Source: Microbacterium flavescens
GTDB lineage: Bacteria > Actinomycetota > Actinomycetes > Actinomycetales > Microbacteriaceae
Direction of reading: 5' to 3'
NCBI RefSeq assembly: GCF_018588945.1
Contig: NZ_JAFIWA010000001.1
Span: forward strand, 434,001-498,000
DNA length: 64,000 nucleotides
The notes beneath the pieces were generated by a model that did not search any database, was not told the origin of the DNA, and worked only from the letters and a program-made list of their open reading frames with translations. The position numbers and the translations under genes are program-made. This document shows, piece by piece, positions 8,478-17,768 of this stretch; position 1 is the first letter of the stretch, and each line of letters starts with the position of its first letter.

Positions 8478-8505
8478 GAGAGCGGATGCCGCGGCATCCG
8501 CTCTC
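8478..8505. terminator. Bidirectional terminator-like palindrome
   Basis: A perfect 28-nt palindrome (14-nt half-site GAGAGCGGATGCCG) lies between the convergent lpdA and carboxylase alpha genes. It folds into a stem of about 12 bp in either direction and lacks a T tract. It also contains the genome-wide recurring word GGATGCC in both orientations. Confidence 0.7.
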
Positions 8506-8533
8506 CTCTCCGGATCGGCGTCCGCGCGACCCG

Positions 8534-10300
8534 TCAGGAGATGGTGAGCAGCTGGTGCCCTGCGGCGACGGTGGTGCCGGCGTCGGCGTTGATCGCGCCG
8601 ACCGTGCCGTCCTTGTGCGCCTGGATCGGCTGCTCCATCTTCATGGCCTCGAGCACCACGACGAGGTCGCCCTTGACGACCTGCTGGCCGTCCTCGACGG
8701 CGACCTTGACGATCGTCGCCTGCATGGGCGCCTTGACGCCGTCTCCGGATGCCCCGGCCACGACGGTCGGCGCGTGCGAGCGGCGCGACGGCGGCACGGC
8801 GGCGGGTCGGCCGGCGACGCCCGGGGCCGCGACCACGCGGTCGGGCAGGCTCACTTCGAGTCGCTTCCCGGCGACCTCGACGACGACGGTGTGGCGGTGC
8901 TCGCTGGGCTTGGGCGCCTCGAGCTCACCGTCCCACGCGGGGATGTCGTTGACGAACTCGGTCTCGATCCAGCGCGTGAAGACGCCGAAGCGGCCGTCCT
9001 CGGCCGTGAAGGCGGGGTCGCGCACGACCTTGCGATGGAAAGGCAGCACGGTCGGCATGCCCGCCACCTCGAACTCGTCGAGCGCGCGGCGTGAGCGCTC
9101 GAGCGCCGCAGCGCGGTCGCGTCCGGTGACGATGATCTTCGCGAGGAGCGAGTCGAACGCGCCCGAGACGGTGTCGCCGGCGGTGACGCCGGAGTCGAGG
9201 CGGATGCCCGGACCCCCGAAGGTCTTGAAGACGTGGATCGGGCCGGGCTGCGGGAGGAATCCGCGGCCGGGGTCTTCGCCGTTGATGCGGAACTCGATCG
9301 AGTGGCCCTCGGGCGTCGGGTCGTCGTACCCGAGCTCCTCGCCCTCGGCGAGGCGGAACTGCTCGCGCACGAGGTCGATGCCGGTGACCTCCTCCGACAC
9401 GGGGTGCTCCACCTGCAGGCGGGTGTTCACCTCGAGGAAGGAGATGGTGCCGTCGGCCCCGATGAGGAACTCGCACGTGCCCGCGCCGACGTAGCCGACC
9501 TCCTTGAGGATGGCCTTCGACGACGCGTAGAGGGTCGTGTTCTGCTCGTCGGTGAGGAAGGGCGCGGGCGCCTCTTCGACGAGCTTCTGGTGCCGGCGCT
9601 GCAGGGAGCAGTCGCGCGTCGAGATGACCACGACGTTGCCCGCGGCATCCGCGAGGCACTGCGTCTCGACGTGACGCGGCTTGTCGAGATACTTCTCGAC
9701 GAAGCACTCGCCGCGACCGAAGGCCGTGATCGCCTCGCGCGTCGCGGACTCGAACAGCTCGGGCACCTCGTCCATCGTGCGGGCGACCTTGAGGCCGCGG
9801 CCGCCGCCGCCGTACGCCGCCTTGATGGCGATAGGCAGGCCGACCTGCTCGGCGAACGCGACGACCTCGTCGGCGCCGGCCACGGGGCCGGGGGTGCCGG
9901 GAGCCAGCGGCGCGCCGACCTTCTCGGCCACGGCGCGGGCGGTGACCTTGTCGCCGAGCGACTCGATGGCCTCGGGGCTCGGGCCGATCCAGATCAGGCC
10001 GGCGCCGATGACGGCGCGGGCGAACTCGGCGTTCTCGGCGAGGAAGCCGTAGCCGGGGTGCACGGCGTCGGCGCCGGAGCGGCGGGCGACGGACAGGATC
10101 TTCTCGATCGACAGGTACGTCTCGGCGCCGGTCGTCCCGTCGAGGGCGTAGGCCTCGTCGGCGAGGCGGGCGTGCAGGGCGTCGCGGTCCTGCTCGGCGT
10201 AGACGGCCACCGAGGCCTTTCCGGCGTCACGGGCGGCGCGGATGACGCGGACGGCGATCTCGCCGCGGTTGGCAACGAGAACCTTGGCGATCTGGGGCAT
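8534..10300 (-). CDS. accA3: Acetyl/propionyl-CoA carboxylase alpha subunit (biotin carboxylase + BCCP)
   Basis: 588 residues. The first 450 form a biotin carboxylase: [17 protein letters not shown], the glycine-rich ATP loop [12 protein letters not shown], and the catalytic region [15 protein letters not shown]. The C-terminal 75 residues are a biotin carrier domain with the biotinylation site EAMKME (Lys about 554). This actinobacterial subunit carries biotin and transfers CO2 to partner beta subunits for malonyl- or methylmalonyl-CoA. The beta and epsilon genes at 15.8-17.6 kb and the biotin ligase at 20.1 kb are the likely partners. The ATG at 10300 has TAGGCT 7 nt upstream. The symbol follows M. 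tuberculosis. Confidence 0.93.
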   Translation of the reverse strand: MPQIAKVLVANRGEIAVRVIRAARDAGKASVAVYAEQDRDALHARLADEAYALDGTTGAETYLSIEKILSVARRSGADAVHPGYGFLAENAEFARAVIGAGLIWIGPSPEAIESLGDKVTARAVAEKVGAPLAPGTPGPVAGADEVVAFAEQVGLPIAIKAAYGGGGRGLKVARTMDEVPELFESATREAITAFGRGECFVEKYLDKPRHVETQCLADAAGNVVVISTRDCSLQRRHQKLVEEAPAPFLTDEQNTTLYASSKAILKEVGYVGAGTCEFLIGADGTISFLEVNTRLQVEHPVSEEVTGIDLVREQFRLAEGEELGYDDPTPEGHSIEFRINGEDPGRGFLPQPGPIHVFKTFGGPGIRLDSGVTAGDTVSGAFDSLLAKIIVTGRDRAAALERSRRALDEFEVAGMPTVLPFHRKVVRDPAFTAEDGRFGVFTRWIETEFVNDIPAWDGELEAPKPSEHRHTVVVEVAGKRLEVSLPDRVVAAPGVAGRPAAVPPSRRSHAPTVVAGASGDGVKAPMQATIVKVAVEDGQQVVKGDLVVVLEAMKMEQPIQAHKDGTVGAINADAGTTVAAGHQLLTIS

Positions 10301-10307
10301 GCGTGCC

Positions 10308-10313
10308 AGCCTA
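10308..10313 (-). promoter_or_regulatory. -10 element of a leaderless promoter for the carboxylase alpha gene
   Basis: Reads TAGGCT on the minus strand, 7 nt before the ATG at 10300. This supports that ATG over upstream in-frame starts. Confidence 0.6.
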
Positions 10314-10390
10314 CCCACGGCCCGTGGCCGGGATTTGACTGGTTCGCACAAGAACCGGGTGGAAACATGGGACTCGTCCCACAACCGCTC

Positions 10391-11083
10391 TCAGCCCTCG
10401 GAGTGCTCGCCGAGGTCGGTGTGCTCGAGCGACGGGTCGGTCGTCGACCACAGCCGCGGCCAGTCGACGCCGAGTTCGCGCACGAGCCGCCGCAGGGTCG
10501 ACACCGACATGCCGACCACCGTGGAGGGGTCGCCTTCGACGCGGGTGATGAACGCGCCGCCGAGGCTGTCGACCGTGAAGGCGCCGGCGACGTGGAGCGG
10601 CTCGCCCGATGCGACGTACGCCTCGATCTCGGCATCCGTCACGTCATCCGCGAAGGTGACGGATGCCTCGGCCACCGCGTGCACCTCGTGCGCAGCCTCG
10701 CCGGGGGCGACGCGCACCACGGCGTGACCGGAGTGGAGCGCACCGGTGCGCCCGCGCATGGCGTGCCACCGGGCGACGGCGTTCTCGGCGGTGAGCGGCT
10801 TGCCGAGCACCTCGCCGTCCAGCTCGAACATGGAATCGCCGCCGATGACGATTCCGTCGAAGCCGGGGATGTCGTCTACCAGACGCGCGGCGACGTCGGC
10901 CGCCTTGCGACGCGCGAGCAGCAGGACGTGCTCGTCGGGTGCCAGGACGCGCCCCTCGGACGCCTCGACCGCGGCGACGACCGCCTCCTCGTCGACCTCG
11001 GGCGCGACCGTGAGCGGACGGATGCCGAACTGCTGCAGGAGCATCAGGCGGGCGGGCGAGGTCGAGGCGAGGCACACGCGCAT
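10391..11083 (-). CDS. maf: Maf family nucleotide pyrophosphatase
   Basis: 230 residues. Maf proteins hydrolyse non-canonical or modified (d)NTPs to monophosphates, cleaning the nucleotide pool. The signature N-terminus LASTSPARLMLL, the catalytic GGDSMFELDGEVLGKP, and the C-terminal GGAFITRVEGDPSTVVGM stretch are present. The ATG at 11083 is set by the family's conserved start and by TACGGT 6 nt upstream. It diverges from the methyltransferase gene over only 23 bp, with the two -10 elements overlapping. Location near carboxylase genes is conserved in actinobacteria. Confidence 0.92.
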   Translation of the reverse strand: MRVCLASTSPARLMLLQQFGIRPLTVAPEVDEEAVVAAVEASEGRVLAPDEHVLLLARRKAADVAARLVDDIPGFDGIVIGGDSMFELDGEVLGKPLTAENAVARWHAMRGRTGALHSGHAVVRVAPGEAAHEVHAVAEASVTFADDVTDAEIEAYVASGEPLHVAGAFTVDSLGGAFITRVEGDPSTVVGMSVSTLRRLVRELGVDWPRLWSTTDPSLEHTDLGEHSEG

Positions 11084-11089
11084 GGGTCC

Positions 11090-11099
11090 ACCGTAGGCT
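11090..11099. promoter_or_regulatory. Two overlapping divergent -10 elements
   Basis: On the minus strand 11090-11095 reads TACGGT, 6 nt before the maf ATG at 11083. On the plus strand 11094-11099 reads TAGGCT, 7 nt before the methyltransferase GTG at 11107. The two hexamers share the TA at 11094-11095, so both promoters probably cannot be occupied by RNA polymerase at once. Confidence 0.6.
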
Positions 11100-11106
11100 C
11101 TCCCTC

Positions 11107-12456
11107 GTGAGCGATTCGACAGGCGACGCAGGGCCGATCCTCGAACTCGAGATCGGAGACGTCGCCCACGGCGGCGTCTTCGTCGCCCGGCACGAGGGGC
11201 GCGTGGTCTTCGTCCCCGACGTCCTGCCCGGCGAACGCGTCGTCGCGCGCGTGACCGACGCGAGCAAGAGCTCGTTCTGGCGCGCCGAGGCGTTGGAGGT
11301 GCGGGATGCCTCGCCCCACCGCCGGCCGCACGTCTGGCGCGAGGCCGACATCGCCGTCGCACCCGAGAGCCGCGCCGGCGGCGCCGACTTCGGGCACATC
11401 GCGCTCGAGCACCAGCGCGAGCTGAAGCTGCGGGTTCTGCGCGACGCGCTGCAGCGATTCGGTCGGATGCCGGAGCCCGACGTCTCCATCGCACCGGCGG
11501 GCAGCGCCGGAGCCGGCGCCGAGACCGACGACGGGACCGGGTGGCGCACGCGGGTGAGCCTCCACGTCGACGACGAGGGCCGCGTCGGACCGTACGCCGC
11601 GCGCAGTCACCGCGTGATCCCGGTGGAGAGCCTGCCGCTCGCCACGCCCGACGTCGAGCGGGCCGCGCTCGGCCTGAGGTCGGGCGAGGCGGGACGCATC
11701 GACCTCGTCCAGCCCGCGGACGGCCGCGTGCGCGTGCTGCCGCGACCCGAGATCGCGCGCGGACGGCCGCGGCGCGGGCGTGGTCGCGGCTCCGGAGGCT
11801 CGGGCGGTGCCGGACGCAGCACCCCGCCGGAGGTCGTCGTCGAGCGTGTCGGGTCGCGTGAGTTCCGCGTGGACGCGGGCGGGTTCTGGCAGGTGCACCG
11901 CCTCGCGGCATCCACTCTCGCGTCGACGGTGGAGCGGACGCTGCGGGGGCTCGGCCCGGAGGTGGGATGGGATGCCGATGCCTGGCACCTGGATCTGTAC
12001 GGCGGCGTGGGTCTCTTCGCAGCCACCCTGGGCGACGTCGGCGGTCCCGCCACGCGGGTCACGAGCGTCGAGTCCGACCCGCGGGCGACCGAGCACGCCG
12101 GCGACAACCTCGCGGAGTGGGTCGGCGCACGCGCCGAGACCGCACGCGTCGACCGCTGGCTCGCCCGGCTGGCCGCGGAGGCGTCCACGGCCGAACGCGA
12201 CCGGCTCTCACACGGCGTGGTGCTCCTCGACCCGCCTCGGGCGGGCGCCGGACGGGCGGTCGTGGAGTCGGTCGCCGCGCTGTCGCCCGCGGCCGTCGTG
12301 TACGTCGCGTGCGACCCGGTCGCACTCGCGCGCGACCTCGCGACCTTCCGCGACGCGGGCTACGAGACCACCGGCGCGCAGGCGCTCGACCTCTTCCCGC
12401 ACTCGCATCACGTCGAGGCGGTAACCGCTCTCACGCGGGTCGCCGGTCGGCGTTAG
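11107..12456 (+). CDS. TRAM-domain class I SAM-dependent RNA methyltransferase (TrmA/RlmCD family)
   Basis: 449 residues. An N-terminal TRAM-like RNA-binding domain (residues about 10-70) is followed by a Rossmann methyltransferase with the SAM loop LDLYGGVGLFA, the motif LDPPRAGAG, and the catalytic-cysteine region YVACDPVALARDL. The family makes 5-methyluridine in tRNA or 23S rRNA. The cysteine motif differs slightly from the usual SCNP, as often in actinobacteria, and no iron-sulfur cysteine cluster is evident. An insertion of about 20 residues rich in arginine and glycine (around 218-240) precedes the Rossmann part. Which uridine is modified cannot be read. Confidence 0.85.
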   Translation: MSDSTGDAGPILELEIGDVAHGGVFVARHEGRVVFVPDVLPGERVVARVTDASKSSFWRAEALEVRDASPHRRPHVWREADIAVAPESRAGGADFGHIALEHQRELKLRVLRDALQRFGRMPEPDVSIAPAGSAGAGAETDDGTGWRTRVSLHVDDEGRVGPYAARSHRVIPVESLPLATPDVERAALGLRSGEAGRIDLVQPADGRVRVLPRPEIARGRPRRGRGRGSGGSGGAGRSTPPEVVVERVGSREFRVDAGGFWQVHRLAASTLASTVERTLRGLGPEVGWDADAWHLDLYGGVGLFAATLGDVGGPATRVTSVESDPRATEHAGDNLAEWVGARAETARVDRWLARLAAEASTAERDRLSHGVVLLDPPRAGAGRAVVESVAALSPAAVVYVACDPVALARDLATFRDAGYETTGAQALDLFPHSHHVEAVTALTRVAGRR

Positions 12457-12459
12457 GCT
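12454..12459 (+). promoter_or_regulatory. -10 element of a leaderless promoter for the response-regulator operon
   Basis: TAGGCT lies 6 nt before the ATG at 12466. Its first three bases are the stop codon of the upstream methyltransferase gene. Confidence 0.6.
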
Positions 12460-12465
12460 GGCGAC

Positions 12466-13137
12466 ATGACCCGGGTTGCGCTCATCGACGACCACGAGTC
12501 CGTCAGACTCGGACTCGAGGCCGCGTGTGCACGCGCCGGCACGAAAGACGTCGTCTTCTCGGGCAGCACCGTCACGGACTACATCAAGTGGCGTGCCTTC
12601 TCGGCGGCCGCGCCGGCCGACGTTGTCGTGCTCGACCTCACGCTCGGCGACGGCACCACGGTGACCGAGAACGTCCGTCGCCTGGTCCTCGACGGGTCGA
12701 GTGTGATCATCCACAGCGTCGCTGACCGGCCCGCGGCAGTCCGCGAAGCGCTCGCTGCGGGCGCCGCCGGCGTGGTGAGCAAGTCGTCCAGGATCGACGA
12801 CGTGATCGCCGCCGTGCAGACGGTCGCCCGCGGCGAGCCCCTCAACAACGTCGAATGGGCGAGCGCCGTCGAAGGCGACCGCGAGTTCGCCGACGCGCAG
12901 CTGTCGGCTCGTGAGCGCGAAGTCCTGCGGCTCTATGCGGCAGGACTGCCGCTGAAGGTCGTGGCCGACAGGCTCGGCGTCGCCTACTCCACCGCCAAGG
13001 AGAACATCACCCGCGTGCGCGTCAAGTACGTCGAGGTGGGCCGCCCCGCGCCGACCAAGGTCGACCTCCTCCGCCGGGCGATGGAGGACGGCATCGTCGA
13101 ACCCGCCGACCAGGAGGACATCGCGCGTGGCGGTTGA
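12466..13137 (+). CDS. LuxR-family response regulator
   Basis: 223 residues. The receiver domain has the acidic pair in ALIDDHE, the phosphoacceptor aspartate 57 in VVLDLTLGDG, a conserved serine in IIHSV and a lysine in VSKSS. The C-terminal helix-turn-helix begins LSAREREVLRLYAAG. Its recognition part (STAKENITRVRVKY) is followed by a longer tail than in typical NarL proteins. It overlaps the next gene, a histidine kinase, by 11 bp and is surely its partner. The controlled genes are unknown. A leaderless promoter precedes it. Confidence 0.9.
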   Translation: MTRVALIDDHESVRLGLEAACARAGTKDVVFSGSTVTDYIKWRAFSAAAPADVVVLDLTLGDGTTVTENVRRLVLDGSSVIIHSVADRPAAVREALAAGAAGVVSKSSRIDDVIAAVQTVARGEPLNNVEWASAVEGDREFADAQLSAREREVLRLYAAGLPLKVVADRLGVAYSTAKENITRVRVKYVEVGRPAPTKVDLLRRAMEDGIVEPADQEDIARGG

Positions 13138-14371
13138 CGCACCGGCGGTCCTCGACAGCGCCTGGGGGCACATCCCGCATTCGCGGGAGGCCACCGCGGG
13201 CATCGGGTCCTTCACGAGGACGCGTGTCGAGCGCATCATCTCCATCGTCGGCGGCTTCGGCTCGCTTGTGCTCGGCCTGCAGGCCCTGCTGAGCGCGCTC
13301 GGTCCGTCCGACGAGCGGCCCGGCTGGCATCAGCCCCTGGTGATCGTCGTGTTCGCGCCCCTGGCCGTCATGATCATCGCCTGCTTCATCGGCCGGGGCG
13401 TCCGCATCGCGGCGGGCGTCTTCGCGTTCGTCTACGTGCTCGCGCTCCTCGCCTGGCCGATCGCGACCGCGGGAAGCACCCCGCCGGCGACGCCTCAGCC
13501 GTGGATCTGGTACCTCGTCAACATCGCCACGCTCGCGGCCGTGCTCGCCTTCCCGTTCCCGCTGCAGATCGTCTGGACCGTCCTCGCGCCGCTCCTGTTC
13601 GGCCTCGTGCGTCTCATCCAGGGTGGCTTCGCGAGCGAGTTCTGGTTCGCCAACGGACTCGACGTCTCGTTCGCGCTGATCCTGGGCGGGGTCATCCTCA
13701 CGCTCGGCTGGGTCTTCCGCTCGGTCGCCGCGAACGTCGACGAGACGCGTGCCCGCGCCGTCGCGTCGTACGCGCAGGCGGCAGCCGCCGACGCCGCCGA
13801 GCAGGAGCGCATCGCCGTGGCCGCCCTCATGCACGACAGCGTCCTCGCTGCGCTCATCGCGGCGGAGCGGGCCGACACGCCACGTGCGCAGACGCTGGCC
13901 GTCGCCATGGCGCGCGAGGCGCTCACGCGCCTCGCCAACACCGAGCAGGACGCCCACGAAGGGCCGGACGAGCCGCGCGACGCGCACTCGATCGCCGACG
14001 ACATCGACGCCGCCGCGCACGAGCTCGGTGCCGACCTGCTGGTCGACCGCGCGATCGCCCACGACGGCCCGCACGTCCCCGGTCGGGTGGCACGCGCACT
14101 CGTCCTCGCGGCGACGCAGGCCATCGCGAACGCGCTGCAGCACGCGGGCGGAGTCGGGCTGACGGCGTCGGTCGAGGCATCCGGGACCACCGTCCACGTG
14201 GAGGTGCGCGACTCGGGCGAGGGATTCGACCTCGACGAGGTTCCCGACGACCGCCTCGGCATCCGCGCCTCGATCTTCGCGAGGGTCGCCGCTGTCGGCG
14301 GGTCCGCCGACATCGACTCGGGCCGTCACGGCACGGTCGTTCGCCTGGAGTGGGCGGAGGGGCCGGAATGA
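13127..14371 (+). CDS. Sensor histidine kinase (NarL-partner type)
   Basis: 414 residues. About five to six hydrophobic segments lie between residues 35 and 200 with no large extracellular domain, so the signal is probably sensed in or near the membrane. A HisKA_3-like motif ALMHDSVLAAL places the phosphorylated histidine at 236. The ATPase domain has the N-box QAIANALQHA and the G-box DSGEGFD. The GTG at 13127 has AGGAGG 9 nt upstream, and the gene overlaps the response regulator before it and the membrane-protein gene after it (ATGA). The stimulus cannot be inferred. Confidence 0.88.
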   Translation: MAVDAPAVLDSAWGHIPHSREATAGIGSFTRTRVERIISIVGGFGSLVLGLQALLSALGPSDERPGWHQPLVIVVFAPLAVMIIACFIGRGVRIAAGVFAFVYVLALLAWPIATAGSTPPATPQPWIWYLVNIATLAAVLAFPFPLQIVWTVLAPLLFGLVRLIQGGFASEFWFANGLDVSFALILGGVILTLGWVFRSVAANVDETRARAVASYAQAAAADAAEQERIAVAALMHDSVLAALIAAERADTPRAQTLAVAMAREALTRLANTEQDAHEGPDEPRDAHSIADDIDAAAHELGADLLVDRAIAHDGPHVPGRVARALVLAATQAIANALQHAGGVGLTASVEASGTTVHVEVRDSGEGFDLDEVPDDRLGIRASIFARVAAVGGSADIDSGRHGTVVRLEWAEGPE

Positions 14372-15420
14372 TCAGCGTCAAGAACGTCCTGATCGCGCTC
14401 GCCGTCGCCTTCACCGCCTACCTCGCCGCGCGCGGGCTGTGGTGGACAGAGCCGGTGCCCTACCCGCTGATCGTCGTCGCGACGCTCGGCATGTACCTCG
14501 CGACGACGTGGCTCTGCATCTTCTGGGATCCCGCGCCCTCCACCTCGGCGCAGGCCGAGCACATCGGCGACGCGCACCGCACGCGGGGCCGGCTCCCCGT
14601 GCCGGCGCAGATCCTCGCGCTGGCCGCCGCGGTCATCGTTCCGAACGCCATCTCCTTCGCCGTCGGACCCGAATCCGTCACGTCGGGGTTCGCGACCTGG
14701 TACCTCGGCGGCATCGGCGCGCTCATGACGATCGTCATGGTGCGGCGCCGGCCGTGGACCGCCTGGGCGGGAATCGTCATCCTGGCGGTCAGCTCGATGG
14801 TCTGGATGGGCCCCGCAGCGGCGCTCGCCCTGGGCCTCGTCGGCTCGATCGTGTGGGTGACGTGCGCGCAGCTCCTCGTCCGTTCGCTCGACCGCGCGGC
14901 GCGCGACACCTCGAGGCTCGCCCAGCTCCAGCGAGCCGCCTCGGCGTGGCAGGCGTCGCAGGTCGGCCGTCAGCGCGAGCGCCGTGTGCAGGTCCAGCAG
15001 GCGCTCGCCGTGGCCGGGCCCGTCCTCACCCGCACCGTCGCCACCGGAGGACGCCTGACCGACGACGATCGGCTCGAGGCGCGTCTGGCCGAGGGGCGCC
15101 TGCGCGACGAGATGCGCGGCCCGCGCCTTCTCGACGACGAGGTGCGCGGCGAGCTGGAGCGAGCGCGGCGTCGCGGCGCGAACGTGACCGTGCTCGATGA
15201 GGGCGGCCTCGAAGGACTCGACGAGGCGACCCTCGCGATCATCCGCGCCCAGCTCGCGGAGGCGCTGCGCTCGGCGAGCTCCGACCGGCTGTACATCCGC
15301 ACGTCGCCGGATGCGCGCGTGGCCGTCACGGTCGTCGGGCGCTCGCCCTCCGTCGGCGGACCGTCCGAGGAGGACGGCGTCGATCTCTGGCGCGAGATCC
15401 CGCACCCCGGCGCCGCCTAG
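14368..15420 (+). CDS. Membrane protein of the two-component operon
   Basis: 350 residues, not recognised as a named family. The first 170 residues hold about five hydrophobic segments. The rest is a soluble, arginine-rich, partly helical region (about 170-350) with a segment VLDEGGLEGLDEATLAIIRAQLAEA. The ATG at 14368 overlaps the kinase stop (ATGA), so it is the third gene of the operon. It may be an accessory sensor or the kinase's regulator. It has no kinase or transport motif that I can see. Confidence 0.8.
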   Translation: MISVKNVLIALAVAFTAYLAARGLWWTEPVPYPLIVVATLGMYLATTWLCIFWDPAPSTSAQAEHIGDAHRTRGRLPVPAQILALAAAVIVPNAISFAVGPESVTSGFATWYLGGIGALMTIVMVRRRPWTAWAGIVILAVSSMVWMGPAAALALGLVGSIVWVTCAQLLVRSLDRAARDTSRLAQLQRAASAWQASQVGRQRERRVQVQQALAVAGPVLTRTVATGGRLTDDDRLEARLAEGRLRDEMRGPRLLDDEVRGELERARRRGANVTVLDEGGLEGLDEATLAIIRAQLAEALRSASSDRLYIRTSPDARVAVTVVGRSPSVGGPSEEDGVDLWREIPHPGAA

Positions 15421-15453
15421 CTCCGCGGGGGCCCGGCCGGCCGGTAAAACACT

Positions 15454-15494
15454 GCTCCCCGTCTCGATGGGGGAGGGGTACCGAGACGGGGAGC
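15454..15494 (+). terminator. Strong hairpin after the two-component operon
   Basis: Arms GCTCCCCGTCTCG (15454-15466) and its exact complement (15482-15494) enclose a 15-nt loop, 33 bp after the operon stop. There is no T tract after it. It is the first of a series of hairpins running to 15793. Confidence 0.7.
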
Positions 15495-15793
15495 GGAATC
15501 GAAGGAGGCGAGGGGCGGCGAAGCCGCCCGCCCCTCGCCTGGCGGACTGTTACCCGAAAACAGTCCGCGTGGCCGAACTCGGATCTGCCGCAGAGCGGAG
15601 AGCGAGTCAGCCGAACGCAGAAGCGTTCCAGCGATACAAGTATCTCCGGGGGGCAAGCGCCCCGTCTGTAGGTATTTCGGGGGACACAGCCGGACTCTCG
15701 GCTGAGCGTGCTCAGCCGGAGTGTCTCGATAAACCGCCTGCGGCGGCACTCGACAACCGGATTCTCCGTCTGAGCGAGCTCAGCCGGAGAATC
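15495..15793. other. Structured non-coding region packed with hairpins
   Basis: This stretch between convergent operons holds no gene I can support. It contains a chain of perfect or near-perfect inverted repeats: 15506-15517/15529-15540 (12 bp), 15542-15551/15559-15568 (10 bp, loop ACCCGAA), 15613-15618/15623-15628, 15633-15637/15640-15644, 15650-15654/15659-15663, 15700-15707/15710-15717 inside an outer pair 15683-15687/15721-15725, 15734-15738/15742-15746, and 15760-15768/15785-15793. The last covers the accE stop codon. Two of the stems share the words CTGAGC and GCTCAGCCGGAG. The density is far above what a terminator needs and suggests a structured RNA or a cluster of extragenic palindromes. 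Confidence 0.6.
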
Positions 15794-16010
15794 GGCCCCA
15801 GCCGAGCTCCGACCGGAGAGGAGCGCGCAGGTTGCGCTGCGTCAGCGACCAGGCCGAGCGGGACGTGTCGTCGGGCGCGACGGCCTCGGCCGCCTCGGTG
15901 GCGTAGGCCTCGCCGACGACGGCGATGAGCGCGGCGAGCTCCTCCTCCGTGGCCGAGCCTCGGAGGATGTCGATCGTGACGCTCTCGGCGCTCTCGTCGG
16001 CCGGGCTCAC
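15780..16010 (-). CDS. accE: Acyl-CoA carboxylase epsilon subunit
   Basis: 76 residues. The C-terminal signature ([20 protein letters not shown]) and the short acidic N-terminal half with [19 protein letters not shown] match the small AccE subunit that helps assemble actinobacterial acyl-CoA carboxylase. The GTG at 16010 overlaps the accD stop (GTGA), so it is translated coupled to accD, as in M. tuberculosis accD5-accE5. The stop codon lies inside the hairpin 15760-15793. Confidence 0.9.
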   Translation of the reverse strand: MSPADESAESVTIDILRGSATEEELAALIAVVGEAYATEAAEAVAPDDTSRSAWSLTQRNLRAPLRSELGWGRFSG

Positions 16011-17596
16011 AGCGGGATGTTCCCGTGCTTCTTGGGCGGCAGGCTGGCCCGCTTGCCGCGCAGGGCGCGCAGCGCCTTCGCGATCGACACGCGCGTCTGG
16101 GCAGGCTCGATGATGCCGTCGAGCTCGCCGCGCTCTGCGGCGAGGAACGGCGAGGCGACGTTGTAGGTGTACTCGTTGGCGAGCCGGGTGCGCACGGCGG
16201 CGACGTCTTCGCCCGCCGCCTCCGCGCGCTTGATCTCGCCGCGGTAGAGGATGTTCACGGCGCCTTGGCCGCCCATCACCGCGATCTCGGCCGTCGGCCA
16301 CGCGAGGTTGATGTCGGCGCCCAGCTGCTTCGAGCCCATGACGATGTACGCGCCGCCGTACGCCTTGCGGAGGATGACGGTCACCAGCGGCACGGTCGCC
16401 TCGGCGTACGCGTAGAGCAGCTTCGCACCACGGCGGATCACGCCGGTCCACTCCTGGTCGGTGCCGGGGAGGTACCCGGGCACGTCGACGAGTGTCACGA
16501 TGGGGATGGAGAAGGCGTCGCAGAACCGCACGAAGCGGCTCGCCTTCTCGCCGGCCTCGATGTTGAGCGTTCCCGCCATCTGCGACGGCTGGTTGGCGAT
16601 GATGCCGACCGAGCGCCCCTCGATGCGGCCGAAGCCGATGACGATGTTCGGCGCGAACAGCGGCTGCACCTCGAGGAAGTCCTCGGCGTCGACGATGCCC
16701 CGGATGACCTGGTGGATGTCGTACGGCTGGTTCGGCGAGTCGGGGATGATCGCGTTCAGCGCGCGGTCGGCATCCGTCGTCTCGAATTCGAAGCCCGACT
16801 CGTAGACCGGCAGCTCCGACATGTTGTTGTCGGGCAGGAAGCCGAGCATCGTGCGCACGTAGTCGATCGCGTCGTCCTCGTCCTCGGCGAGGTAGTGCGC
16901 GACGCCGGAGCGCGTGTTGTGCGTGTGCGCGCCGCCCAGCTCCTCCATCCCCACGTCCTCGCCGGTGACGGTCTTGATGACGTCGGGGCCCGTGACGAAC
17001 ATCTGGCTGGTCTTGTCGACCATGACGACGAAGTCGGTGAGCGCGGGGGAGTAGACCGCGCCGCCGGCGGCCGGGCCCATGATGATCGAGATCTGCGGGA
17101 TCACGCCGGAGGCCTGCGTGTTCAATCGGAAGATCTCGCCGTACTTGCCGAGGGCGACGACGCCCTCCTGGATGCGGGCGCCACCCGAGTCGAGGATTCC
17201 GACGATCGGGATGCCGGAGCGCAGCGCGAACTCCATGACCTTGATGATCTTCTCGCCGGCGACCTCGCCGAGCGAGCCGCCGAAGGTGGAGAAGTCCTGC
17301 GAGTACACCGCGACGGTGCGCCCGTGGATCGTGCCGACGCCGGTGACGACCGAGTCTCCGTACGGACGCGACTTGTCCATGCCGAACGCGGTGGTGCGGT
17401 GGCGCACGTACTCGTCGAGTTCGACGAAGCTCCCGGGGTCGACGAGGAGCTCGATGCGCTCGCGGGCCGTGCCCTTGCCCTTGGCGTGCTGCTTCTCCTG
17501 GGCGACGGCCTCGGCATCGAGGACCGCTTCCTGGTAGCGCGCGCGGAGGTCGGCGATCTTGCCGGCGGTCGTGAAGAGGTCGGGCTGATCGGTCAC
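16007..17596 (-). CDS. accD: Acyl-CoA carboxylase beta subunit (carboxyltransferase)
   Basis: About 529 residues, typical of AccD/PccB. The enzyme moves CO2 from biotin on the alpha subunit to acetyl- or propionyl-CoA. Conserved parts include [18 protein letters not shown], the N-lobe oxyanion region [26 protein letters not shown], the C-lobe [10 protein letters not shown] and [14 protein letters not shown]. The GTG at 17596 is preferred to 17605 and 17647 because TAGGGT lies 7 nt upstream, in the leaderless pattern. Chain-length specificity depends on one pocket residue that I have not assigned. Confidence 0.92.
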   Translation of the reverse strand: MTDQPDLFTTAGKIADLRARYQEAVLDAEAVAQEKQHAKGKGTARERIELLVDPGSFVELDEYVRHRTTAFGMDKSRPYGDSVVTGVGTIHGRTVAVYSQDFSTFGGSLGEVAGEKIIKVMEFALRSGIPIVGILDSGGARIQEGVVALGKYGEIFRLNTQASGVIPQISIIMGPAAGGAVYSPALTDFVVMVDKTSQMFVTGPDVIKTVTGEDVGMEELGGAHTHNTRSGVAHYLAEDEDDAIDYVRTMLGFLPDNNMSELPVYESGFEFETTDADRALNAIIPDSPNQPYDIHQVIRGIVDAEDFLEVQPLFAPNIVIGFGRIEGRSVGIIANQPSQMAGTLNIEAGEKASRFVRFCDAFSIPIVTLVDVPGYLPGTDQEWTGVIRRGAKLLYAYAEATVPLVTVILRKAYGGAYIVMGSKQLGADINLAWPTAEIAVMGGQGAVNILYRGEIKRAEAAGEDVAAVRTRLANEYTYNVASPFLAAERGELDGIIEPAQTRVSIAKALRALRGKRASLPPKKHGNIPL

Positions 17597-17603
17597 GGAT
17601 TCC

Positions 17604-17609
17604 ACCCTA
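17604..17609 (-). promoter_or_regulatory. -10 element of a leaderless promoter for accD-accE
   Basis: Reads TAGGGT on the minus strand, 7 nt before the GTG at 17596. Confidence 0.55.
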
Positions 17610-17768
17610 TCGGCGCCCTCCGCGGAGCGGTTGGAGGGTATGCACAAGGGGTCGCCGCCATCGCTGTCGAAAGGAGAGTCCCGGATGCCGCGCCCTTCGC
17701 CGACACGACACGAAATCTCATGTCGCCCTCATGGCTTCCGGCGCACCCGCAGGTATCGTCGGAGCACG

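Noticed and set aside
15454..15793. Reading the hairpin region as a CRISPR array or tRNA cluster
   Set aside because: Repeats differ in sequence and spacing, there are no spacers of even length and no cas genes, and no cloverleaf with CCA end or T-loop could be drawn.
16007..17647. accD start at 17647
   Set aside because: The extra residues are not conserved in AccD proteins, while TAGGGT 7 nt before GTG 17596 fits the leaderless pattern.
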